Below are positions 55,214 through 64,000 of a DNA stretch of 64,000 bases, piece by piece. A model generated the notes under the pieces. It had not been told where the DNA came from. It ran no database searches and saw only the letters and a program-made list of their open reading frames with translations. The DNA is from Neoechinorhynchus agilis (lineage: Eukaryota > Acanthocephala). Within the stretch, counting starts at the first letter, position 1, and each line of letters starts with the position of its first letter. Made by a program: the position numbers and the translations under genes. The stretch covers positions 1,612,001 through 1,676,000 of the forward strand of contig CM121342.1 in the NCBI GenBank assembly GCA_051530055.1, read 5' to 3'.

Positions 55214-56095
55214 ATGACTCAAGGGATTAAAACTCACGTATCCGTTGATCGGACAAAGGCATTTTTGGCGATAGTCCGTGCTCTGGACTTATCCCAAGCG
55301 TTCATAAAAAAGAATCCTGTGGATCCTAAGGAAAATAAAAAGGCGACATCAGAGTTCATGCTGAAAGCTGAATCGATGCGGCTTAAGGTATTATCAGATT
55401 CTAAAAGTAAAGTGCTAGAAAATGACGTCAGCGGCTTGTTAGAGATTATAGACCGCAATAATCCATTTCATCTGGCCATTATCGATTGGCTAAAGGAAAC
55501 TAATCGGCAGAACGAATTGGTTAATCAAAAACACAGAGAAAACATACGGAGAAAGACTTATGAACGACAACTTGTTTTGAAAATATGTAAATGCTCAAAA
55601 ATGAACACGGTCCGTTTTTTCTATGTTCATTTTAGATTAAACCTTCACTCGCCGCATCGTTCGCCCCAATACTTTGCCCTGAGACTTCGGAGACCCGAGC
55701 TAATGACCTAGAGTTCCAAAACGCGCCTGATCTTCAGACTCTTCAAATAGAAAATGAATTACTTTTAAGAAAAAGAAATATGGATTTTTGTTTCGACTAA
55801 AATCCATCGTTCTTAAATAGAAGACCTTAATGCGATGTCTAATGAGGTAGAAAAAGTCTCCAGAAAAGTTGAAGAGATCGCCAGGCTGCAATCCGCATTT
55901 GCTGAAAACGTTTTATCACAAAGCGAACTGATTGATCGATTCGCAGATGAAACTGAAACGACAATGGCTACTTTGACCGACACGAACCGGATTCTTCAAA
56001 ATGCAACGGCGACCACTTCGTCGCTGCATGTTCATATTTTCATCGTAATTGTCTTAACGTTTTCATTGGCCTTTTTGCATTGGTACAACGAATAA
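55214..56095 (+). CDS. STX18: Syntaxin 18 (ER Qa-SNARE), 3 exons
   Basis: Syntaxin 18 is the Qa-SNARE of the ER for retrograde Golgi-to-ER fusion. Exon 1 (55214 to about 55573) encodes the N-terminal helical domain (VSVDRTKAFLAIVRALDLS, then NPFHLAIIDWLKETNR). Exon 2 starts at 55636 after a ttttag acceptor and includes FAPILCPETSE and LQIENELLLRKRN (family ENQRLIGEMN). Exon 3 ends with the SNARE helix KVSRKVEEIARLQSAFAENV followed by a tail anchor HVHIFIVIVLTFSLAFLHWY (human SLLFLDWYDS). The modelled length is 261 residues against 335 in human. The first donor (cttgttttg) is weak and the second intron would be only 34 bp, so these two joins are uncertain. An AG ends 8 nt before the ATG. Confidence 0.85.
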
Positions 56096-57735
56096 ATTTC
56101 TCTTTAACAAAAACGTTCTTTTTTGAACGCGAACACGGAAGAATCGCACTTTTAAGCTCATGTAAAAAAGTGATCGCGGAGTCTTTTTTTCTTTTGAATC
56201 GCAAAACAACGAAACGCGGGAACCGATTTTTCTCTATAAAAACTCACATCATGCATACAATTCTTTCGGGTATGCAACGTAAAAAAGACCCTGATTTAAA
56301 AATTGATCTTTTTTTGGTCGCAGAGGACGAATTAATAAGAAATTTTAAGCATAAAGAAAGTTGTCATTTTGCTACTTAAAGAATTATCATTTCGCTCGTT
56401 TCAAGTTTTAATAATTCGCTTGGTCCTACGTTTTGGTCTTAGATAAAGCATTCCGTTACGTCTGCAAAAATTCATCTTCTTTCTGAATAGTAAACATCGT
56501 CTTTTGTTCTCTCACTTTCTCTATTTCGTTCATCCTTGAAATTGTTTGAAGATTGAACAGTTCCGTTTTTGACAGTGTCTGATTTTCAAGTTCCTACTTT
56601 CACGCAACCTTCATATAAAGGCATAAAAGTGTGCCTCCGAAATATTGGAATCAATAAAATTCTTTTAATTTTCCGCTATATGAAAAGAGCATGATACGGA
56701 TTTTTTTGATCGTATTTATGGATTTTAAATTTAGCTGCTTCACAAGTTTCACAGGCTCTATCAAAAATCAAATATGAGCTTTATTGATTGAGATAATTTT
56801 TAATTTGTACCATTTGATACCTACTATTTAATTTTTTTTGATTTGTGGTGATGATAATTTTCCCGATAAAATATATTTAATTGAAATATTTCGAAAGATT
56901 CATTTTTGTCTATTTAATTATTAAGAACTCTGATTGAATGTATTTTTCGATTGGGTTATTTCAATTGTCTAATTAATTGATTTATTTGTCTCAAATAATC
57001 CCGACATTCATTAGAAAGCATCACTCACGCATTTTTCTCTCTTTCTCGAGAGGTTGCGGTTCCATCGACAACTAATTTATCCTGTTTGATGCAATCCACC
57101 CATCGTTTTCTCGTTGGCAATTATTTTTAGGCCAGTTGTGTAGATTAATTTCTTTAGACGATACCGTTCATGTCTCGGTAGCCCTTGATGGTTTAACACA
57201 AGCTCCGGGCGAAGAACTTGCGCGTCGCTTGGTTGATTCGGTTGTTGGTTGTCATTTGGGTCAAAATTTGGCGAGAATTTTACAGCCGGATGTCCTTCCT
57301 GACGCCAACCCTCCTCCTTTTTCAGCCGGGCTTGGAACCGTCCATGGCAGAGTTCTTCATTAGAAAGCATGTATTCTATAATTTATTTTACCAGAATATG
57401 GAATAATTTTAAAAATAATAATAAAATTATTTCATTAAAAAATGTATACTGTTCTATAATCGCTTTTTTTAACGATGAGTTTCGCGATTATGCTATTTTT
57501 AAATTAAAAGATTACTATTTCAGTTCCTAAAGAACCAGTGGAAAATAGTAAAAATGTTTTCCTCTATTGTTGATTTCACATGTTGAATCCTTTGTTAATA
57601 AGATCGTCGTTGGTGTTTAATTTGATACTTTATGGAATTTTGGTAGAATGTTTGAGATTACCAATCATTTTTTGTTGTTTACTCTTTGTTTTTTTGTATT
57701 AACTTTCGTATTTTCGCAGATGACTTTAATTTAAA
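56096..57735. other. Spacer, one-ended MITE fragment near 56838-56910, no gene seen
   Basis: The words gatttgtggtgatgataatt and ttcccgataaaatatattta near 56840 match the hairpin family end without a clear second arm. A 97-codon minus frame (57370-57077) and its plus shadow show no recognisable pattern. An intron-like acceptor ttttcgcag ends at 57719, just before COG2. Confidence 0.4.
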
Positions 57736-59638
57736 ATGGATAACTACAATGCTGATTTGAAGGCTATAAGCCGTCTTGATTTCCTTACACAACCAAATAC
57801 TCAGTTTAACCCTGACGACCTCATAAATCGATACTGCGACCGTCTCCCTGAACTTAGTAACATTCTCGTCAAACTGTACGTTGACGTCTCCGAACAGATA
57901 GTAAGTGTATGCGATTCGAATTACGGTCGTTTTATTGACTTCACCCGTCGTGTGCACGATTTAAGTGAACCGATCCACTCAGCTGCCGTCATTACTCGTC
58001 GTGAATCCAATCAATTTGAGAAGTTGCGTTCAGAGCTATGTTCACATCATGAAAGGTGCCGTTGGATTTTAGACCGATTAGACGAGTTGAACAAAGAATG
58101 TAGCGAACTTGAACTTGCGTTAGAATGCTCTACACTTCTTCAGCACTCTCAAGATTGTTCTCTTGTTGACGTACTAAAATTAAAATATTTCGGAGAAACG
58201 AGTGTGCTCGCCAATGTTAAATGCATTAAGGAGTGCAGTCAGCGATTTGTGGACGAAACGATTGATGCTTTACAGAACGAGTTTTTGAGCACTTTGGCGG
58301 TTGCTAGTATAAAATAGAAGGCGTCATTATCAACTCGAGTTGTACTAAAGGATGACCCTTCTTTTGATAGAAGCAAGTGACCGTCATAAATCCGACTTAT
58401 TTCGTCGGTTGCGAGCTTTGAACGCTTTCAGTAAATCTTTTGTGCATAAAGTTACTCGCCAAATACGCTCTAGCCTTGATCAGTCAAATTCAACAGAAAG
58501 TGAAGTTGAAAACCTGTGCCGGAATTTCAGCTTCCTTTCGCCTGGACAACATGAACGTGTTATTATTCGTTATCTCGTTTGGAATCCTGCATTTCGATTC
58601 ATGACCAGTCAAATCGACTCCACATATCAACAACTTCACCAATGCTGGGATTTTAAGAGTAACCGAAACGAATTTATTGAGCGATTCGTTGAGACAAAGC
58701 GTGCATTTTTGATTCTGCAGCAATATTTTCCATTTAGTGTTCGAGAAGATGTTGATATGATGAGGCTGTTGGGTCATTGGCGTCCTGATGTATATGGCAG
58801 TCTCGTTCTGAGGCGCATTTATAACAATCTAGAGAAATCATTTAGTTCTACTACTGAGGCAACTGAATATTTATTACATATTCTTGAAAAACGGCGATTA
58901 TTGGATTTTGAGGATACGTTCAATAGCTTTCGAGACAGAATGTGTCTAAAATGCATGTCGAGATATGAGATCTTTGTGACCAAGGAAATGACCGGCAGCA
59001 TCAGCGATTGGCTTCAGTTTCACGATTGTCTTAAATTAATAGAAAGTAGTACTTGGCATCACGCGAATGTTCCACAATTGCTCATTGATAGATATGATCG
59101 ATTGAAAAATACGTGTAAGTGCAGAATGAAGAGCGAACTCGCTAGACTTTTGGCTAACATTGAAACATTTAAGGAGATTCGAAATATTCCTCGAGTTTTA
59201 AGAACGTCTCCTTCAAACGGTGATCCATCTTCGTAGAGATGTAGGTTCTTAATAAGCTTCATTGTATAAGAATCTTCAGGTTATGTGACAAATGCGTTTG
59301 ATAATATCGAACAGCATTTATCTGTTGTAAAAGACAAAGTTGGATCAGATTTAGCATCCGACCTATTAAAACAGTCGATTGAACTAATGGCCGAAGCTAT
59401 GAACACTCAATGCATAAGTACATACGAGTCGGTTAATAGTGTGGACCGTGGTTTGGAACAGTTGAAACGGAAACCAAAACGGGTTCGAGAAGGCAACGCT
59501 AATAGCTATACTTCAAAGCTACTGAATCAGCTAGAGATTGATATAAAGTTATTTAGAGAGAAGTGCAAGCATATAATGCCAAGTGCTCAACCTGATGCCC
59601 TTTGTGATATTGAACGGATTGTTGAAAAAAGAAATTGA
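57736..59638 (+). CDS. COG2: Conserved oligomeric Golgi complex subunit 2 (COG2), one unresolved join
   Basis: COG2 is part of lobe A of the COG tether, which keeps glycosylation enzymes in the Golgi. The N-terminal piece (57736-58317) reads FNPDDLINRYCDRLPELSNI, then NYGRFIDFTRRVHDLSEPI (family DYADFVNLSTNLVGMDKAL) and long coiled heptads. The middle piece starts near 58351, is helical throughout, and ends at a donor at 59220. A 60-bp intron leads to 59280-59638, with NAFDNIEQHLSVVKD and the final KLLNQLEIDIKLFREKC (family LQLALDVEYLGEQIQKL). The join between 58317 and 58352 fails in every phase tried: a TAG and a TAA lie there. A frameshift, a missed micro-exon or an assembly error is likely. 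Total ~600 residues against 738 in human. TMEM165 follows after 60 bp. Confidence 0.72.
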
Positions 59639-59698
59639 GTGAGCGGTTTTTAAGTTTAATATTCTAAACGTACCACCTACTATCCCGTATCTTAGATT

Positions 59699-61022
59699 AT
59701 GAACAAAGAGTGCAAGATGTTTATTGCAGTCGTTGGGTCATTAACCCTATTAATTTGCCTGGAACAAATGGCAGCTGAACGATACACATCGATGACAAAC
59801 GAAATCGAAGGACGACCAACAGCTCGCAGATTTCCCGGATTTACGCAGAACTTTACAATCATTCTAGCTCCAAAAATACGTGCGTTCAGTCACGCTTTCA
59901 CAATGTCCGTTACTGTAATTGTTCTGTCGGAACTTGGAGATAAGACTTTCTTTATTGCTGCAATTATGGCAATGCGCGCTAGACGCGATCTTGTTTATAT
60001 GGGAGCCATGAGCGCTCTCGTTACCATGACCGTCCTCTCAACAGCTTTAGGATCCGTCGTTACTAAATTTGTTCCTCGAAAAATAACCTACTATTTATCT
60101 GCACTACTCTTTCTTATATTCGGTGTAAAGATGATTTTCGAAGCATACTACACCAAAAGCGAAGGAAATGAAGAGAGTGAACTGGAAAACGTACAGCAAG
60201 AACTTACGGGTAAACGGTTCGGAGAGTACCAAGAAGTATCGGCAGACTGTGAATTCACACTTTTGGGTCATGCGAGCTCGTACTCTTTTTCTTATTGCTT
60301 TAAATTTTTAGTTCCAAAATGCAGTTGGTTTTTGGTGAAATGTTTAGTTTCTGTCGCATAATGCCAAATAGTTACGCTGGAGATTTTTTGTTAATTTCTT
60401 TTGTTCAAAATTGTTCGGTTGGCACTCAAAACGAAGAATGTGCTTTTGATTTCCACTCTTATGGATAGATATTCGTTCCAACATCGGTCGTCGTGTTATG
60501 TTAACAAGGATCTCATTAAATCCGACTTTATATCATGAAAATTAAAGACTAGGGGAACTTGCAGATAAATTTGCCACATCTTGCCATGAAAGGCATCTGC
60601 CCATTCCTAAGAAATGCTTTAGAGGAGACGTGAATTCGACAGGGGCCATAAGCCGTAGTAGTCTTGAGACAGGAATGATGAAGCCAACGTGGAGACAACC
60701 TTCTCGCTCGTCAGTTCTGCTTGGGGTCGTTTGTCAAGCTTTTGTGATGACGTTTTTGGCCGAATGGGGTGATAGATCGCAAATCACAACGATTATATTG
60801 GCTGCAAGTGAGAATGTGATTGGCGTTTGTTTGGGGGGAATCGTTGGGCATGCCTTCTGTACTGGTATAGCCGTGATCGGTGGAAAGGTACTTGCTTCTA
60901 AGATTTCTGTACGAACCGTCACATTATTTGGAGGAATTGTTTTCGTGGCCTTTGCGATTTCAAGTACGATTTTTGAACATTCGATCGAACTTAATGCGGA
61001 GGCATCGAATGCTACGAAGTAA
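59699..61022 (+). CDS. TMEM165: TMEM165/GDT1-family Golgi Ca2+/Mn2+ transporter, 2 exons
   Basis: UPF0016 proteins move Mn2+/Ca2+ into the Golgi lumen in exchange for protons and support glycosyltransferases. Exon 1 has a signal peptide (MFIAVVGSLTLLICLEQM), then helices with the first E-x-G-D-[KR]-[TS] motif in VLSELGDKTFFIAAIMAM and YYLSALLFLIFGVKMIFEA. Exon 2 starts near 60625 and has the second motif in FLAEWGDRSQITTIILAA, GGIVGHAFCTGIAVIGGK and KISVRTVTLFGGIVFVAFA. The exon 1 donor is either at 60210 (gg|gtaaac, 302 residues) or 60226 (308 residues). The intron is ~400 bp, long for this locus. A cttag acceptor lies 3 nt before the ATG, only 60 bp downstream of COG2. Confidence 0.93.
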
Positions 61023-61520
61023 ATCGTGCCAAAAGGTCTTAAACGAGGCTAATTGTTACTTTAAAATAAAAAAGAAATTGCTGAGAGCATTCCCCACTTC
61101 CAGTATGTTTCCAAGGGAATAGATGGTACCACTTCCAAGGTATAGAACAAAAAACACAACTCTAAAAAATGTAAGTCAAACGAAACCCATAAAAAAGTAT
61201 GAATGTTTTAAATGACTAAATCGTGGTTATTGACTATTTTATGAGTAGATTCGATAGTGTTAGAATGCGCTTATCATTGCTAATCGTGATGTGGATCTGG
61301 TCGCAAAAAATAGTATCCAAGTGCATAATCTTCAGATTTAACTTTTCTGCATTTTATCTCTCTGTGCTCCGATTCAGAAAAAATCATATTTCTAAGTAGA
61401 TTCGTGGTTTACTTTCCCTTAACTTTTAGAATAATACGTATTTAAGATAGAATTTAGCCGATGGATATTTTCTCAATAAGTTTTACAATAATAAAGCACA
61501 AAACGTGCAATCACCACCGT
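61023..61520. other. Spacer downstream of TMEM165
   Basis: AT-rich, with no reading frame of interest and no clear repeat. Confidence 0.35.
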
Positions 61521-61524
61521 CCGC

Positions 61525-61740
61525 AAAATTGGAGCTTCTCTCATTCCTCGGCTGTCGCTATCGCGCTTGCAGCATTGCCTCGTTGTACCGCGAGCGAGAT
61601 ATTTTGTAGCAGGAATACACCTGCTCGTGCGTCGCCGGTCGTTTCTCTGAATTTCTTCGAGAGATCCTGGAGCAGAGAAAGTGCCGAGCTGCCGAGCGCT
61701 CTATACGTCTCTACCCCAAAGGATACAAAATAGTGGAGCC
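61525..61740 (-). pseudogene. Third copy of the RT-family tail
   Basis: Reading the minus strand from about 61735, the frame gives FGVETYRALGSSALSLLQDL, then a TTGDARAGVFLLQ block and NISLAVQRGNAASAIATAEE, followed by a stop. This matches the tails at 21955-22130 and 25130-25330 and is the least interrupted of the three. Sequence to ~61840 may belong to the same insertion. Confidence 0.65.
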
Positions 61741-61964
61741 TTGCTAAATCCCTATATTTTCGTACCTTCCTCCCTTCCGCTGCACCTCCAGCGATTTCGA
61801 GAGAGTAGGGAATGTTGCACTGCGAGGGTGTTCACAAACGTGGCGTTCCAGTGAAGGCATTTGCCCTCCTGCCGATGGATTGAGGTAAGTGCAAATTTTA
61901 CAGATATAAATTCGCTACAGTTATTAATACCTATTTATCCAGACCAAGATTTTTATGTGGTGTA

Positions 61965-62060
61965 CTATTTATAATAACACGTTTCATTTGTTAATGCACA
62001 AAGAATAGGGCTCATGTATCTTTGGGATAGTGGTAACTGACATCTATTCAATCAAAAACT
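61965..62060 (-). repeat. LINE/SINE tail copy
   Basis: On the minus strand this ends in aacgtgttattataaatag. The words caaagaatagggctcatgta and gtatctttggg resemble the tails at 32222 and 48251. Confidence 0.4.
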
Positions 62061-62068
62061 CAAATCAC

Positions 62069-63114
62069 TCATGCTCGTAATATATGTTTTATAAGTGACG
62101 TTGTAGCGATCGATTCATCGCTTTCAACACATTGCCGGTCTGCGTTCTCGGGATCCTCTCCATTTTCTTGTATCTCAGCTCCTGTGGCTACCGGTGCTTC
62201 AATTTCCTCTGCTGGCTCTCGGTGCTCATGTTGCTCTCTCAAGTCGGAAGAGTGTTTCCGAAATATAGATCCGTCGCACCCCAAATCATATAAAGTCCAC
62301 GCTCTTCGGTTACTCACCACGCCTTCATTTCATATGTTTGACCGTCATTCTCGGACTCATATTCCGTCGGACGATGCGAATTCCCTTGCTTTCGAATTGA
62401 GCATTCCAACGAAGCGAAACCGCGGATCTTACGGTTGGGCGAATCATGTAAAACACGATCCTTAATCGCCGTCCGAATAAAACGTCTGCATGCGTTTTTT
62501 GTATTGCATTCTGTAGAGTGTTTCTGTAGCTTAAAAGAATTGTTGAATTGATAGCGCACTCCTATTCTGATAGCTGATGATTTCGGTTCTTCGTTTATAT
62601 GTCCCTAAGAGCCTTTCCACTAAACCATTTATTTGTTTTGTGCGGACACCCAGACGTTTTTTATTATGCAAATTTTCGGAGAGCAAAGTCTCCCTCTTCA
62701 GGCTTTTGGTCATTATTTTCGGAGAAAATTTCGAGAAGTGTCCGCACAAAACAAATCTCGTTTCACCCAACAGTAATAATGAATAAACCATTTATCTAAG
62801 GATGATGCGCGGAAATGTCTTATTCCGTTTGTCAGACAAAACTATTCGAACTCTGCATATTGCAACGGTAGTCCATTATCCGATACGGTCTCTGCCGGAA
62901 TTCCAAGTCGAGCAAAAATTGTTCTGGTTTTATCCATCGGTTCGTTTGCAGATTCAATAAGTACAAGGAAAAGCTGTCCTTTGATGGATCCAGCGAAATC
63001 GATGTGAATCCTCGTCCACACTTCTTCAGCTACATTCCATTGATACAACGGTGTTTCTGGTGCTTCTGGTCGGGGTATGTCCTTTCGGGTGAAAGCAACA
63101 AACTTACGAAACAT
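62069..63114 (-). pseudogene. Ty3/gypsy integrase relic
   Basis: From right to left on the minus strand: the core start WTRIHIDFAGSIKGQLFLVL with the first catalytic Asp, then FARLGIPAETVSDNGLPL with the second, then NGIRHFRASS. After an insertion come the third-residue region NGLVERLLGTYKR and QQFF, the IRTAIKD block near 62480 and a C-terminal RRAWTLYDLGCDGSIFRKH piece with an acidic end. This order is the integrase of gypsy-type elements. It is interrupted by stops, frame changes and a hairpin insertion at 62631-62757, so it is inactive. No LTRs were recognised. Confidence 0.7.
62628..62757. mobile_element. Short hairpin insertion inside the integrase relic
   Basis: The arms atttgttttgtgcggacac and gtgtccgcacaaaacaaat are exact complements about 90 bp apart. 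The centre has cggagagcaaagtctccctc. Integrase coding words lie on both sides, so the element inserted into it. Confidence 0.7.
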
Positions 63115-63380
63115 ATTTTAGATGTTAAACCTGGAGGAAATGTCAGAATTATTCGATGTCAAATATCGACAATAAATCTATGAATTTAAATTCGAGTAGG
63201 AATAACTATAAAAAGAAATCATTTTAAATATGTGTATCCATTACAGAAATCGTTATTGCTTGTTGCGCAGCTCACCAGTATCCGTGCTTATCATCCCAGT
63301 CTTATACAAAGGCCAAGTAGGTCGGGTTTATTATATCAATAATCCTCACACACAAAACCATGTATAAATTAGGATTTCCA
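63115..63380. other. Spacer downstream of the transporter gene
   Basis: No gene was seen; this is the presumed 3' flank of the minus-strand transporter gene. Confidence 0.3.
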
Positions 63381-64000
63381 TTACGCGTTTTCATCTATAG
63401 CGATGGTTGTCTTCATTAAGCTCTGCTCTTGAGTATCATCCAGGTAGGCTTGTTTTTCTTTGATCCTTTGCTCTCTTGGTACGTAAAATCGTACCAATAT
63501 CATGAATACGATGTCAACTACGATAATCAGAGCTGCATAAAGGAAGAAGAGCCATATATCCTAATTTTTAAGGTTATAATAATTTGAAGAATGAAAAGAG
63601 AAATGTACCCCGCTTTGATCGCCAGTAGCTGAGTTTATAATAAGGGTTATAAGGTTTCCAATTGAATTAGTCATTAACCAAATTGCGGTCATTACAGATT
63701 TCATACTTGTGTCGGCTTCGGCATAGGCGAAATGTAGTCCAGATATCGAGAAGAGAATTTCAGCAGCAGTTAATACAAGGTATTGAAAGATTTGGTACAG
63801 GATATGAATTGAAGATTGTCTGTTATCGGCGGTCACGGCATATTCAGTTGGTCGCTTTAAATGTATATGCGAAATGAGAATGAAAAGTGAGAGGCTATTT
63901 AAATGAAACCTTTAGTCTCAATCCACGCGAAAACGTAACTCTCGGTTTAAAGTTTCTCGTAAACCGGCTCATGAATGTCCCATCATCCTAGAAGGAATGA
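63381..64000 (-). CDS. SLC15A: Proton-coupled oligopeptide transporter (PepT/SLC15), C-terminal exons, cut by the window end
   Basis: PepT proteins take up di- and tripeptides with protons across the plasma membrane (gut in animals). Three exons are visible: 64000-63910 (partial), 63854-63609 and 63560-63381, with introns of 55 and 48 bp and phase-0 joins. The core pattern QIFQYLVLTAAEILFSISGL followed by HFAYAEADTSMKSVMTAIW and LMTNSIGNLITLII matches the family (LFQYVILTAGEVVFSVTGLEFSYSQAPSNMKS). A final helix FLYAALIIVVDIVFMILVRF and a charged tail end at TAA 63381. The remainder of the ~700-residue protein lies beyond base 64000. The exact paralog is unknown. Confidence 0.88.

Noticed and set aside
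57077-57370. 97-codon minus frame and its plus-strand shadow
   Set aside because: No recognisable domain; both strands are open, and the plausible TATA-rich surroundings give no start context.
1-64000. tRNA, rRNA or spliced-leader RNA genes
   Set aside because: No convincing cloverleaf, rRNA core or known SL sequence was recognised by eye. A covariance-model scan was not possible.

Overview
This window is AT-rich nuclear DNA from an animal, most likely a small-genome invertebrate. Genes are split by very short introns (about 43-60 bp with GT...AG ends and TTTAG/TTTCAG-like acceptors). The proteins are typical of metazoans: NELF-B, TSPO, dynactin p27, TAF13, syntaxin 18, COG2 and a PepT-type peptide transporter. 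Several start codons lie 2-16 nt after a pyrimidine-rich AG, as expected where a spliced leader is added in trans. That, the short introns and the repeat content would fit a nematode or another trans-splicing phylum, but the species cannot be named from the sequence alone.

Layout. 15-9395 (minus) is one intronless 3126-residue ORF built mostly of about 46-residue Lys/Glu/Pro/Ser repeats. 9.8-20.6 kb is a compact gene block: NELF-B (+), TSPO (+), membrane trehalase (+), dynactin p27/DCTN6 (-) and TRMT6 (+). The 2.1-kb first intron of TRMT6 holds a seven-copy ~179-bp tandem repeat and a hairpin element. 20.6-30 kb is mostly relics: two fragments of one reverse-transcriptase family, hairpin elements, one unrecognised basic protein gene and eight copies of a ~277-bp satellite carrying a CRE-type palindrome. 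30-35 kb has a damaged GSK3-like kinase gene, LINE tails and an intronless poly(A)-polymerase-like gene. 35.4-39.5 kb is an almost complete LINE (minus). 40-49 kb mixes a Ty3/gypsy relic, a truncated A4GALT-like glycosyltransferase, a five-exon hexokinase gene and Penelope-like fragments. 49.5-53.8 kb is a decayed LINE followed by an inverted Penelope-like RT/endonuclease pair. 53.8-61 kb is a second gene block: TAF13 (-), then syntaxin 18, COG2 and TMEM165/GDT1, all on the plus strand. 61-63.2 kb holds retroelement relics, including a gypsy integrase split by a hairpin insertion. The window ends inside a PepT/SLC15 gene (minus).

How the genes relate. Three plus-strand genes in 5.8 kb serve ER-Golgi traffic and Golgi glycosylation (STX18, COG2, TMEM165). 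COG2 and TMEM165 are only 60 bp apart, which suggests an operon. Trehalase and hexokinase are consecutive steps of trehalose/glucose use but sit 28 kb apart. NELF-B and TAF13 belong to Pol II transcription, and TRMT6 to tRNA m1A58 modification.

All exon joins were made by eye from reading frame, GT/AG sites and remembered family patterns. No alignment or search was run.
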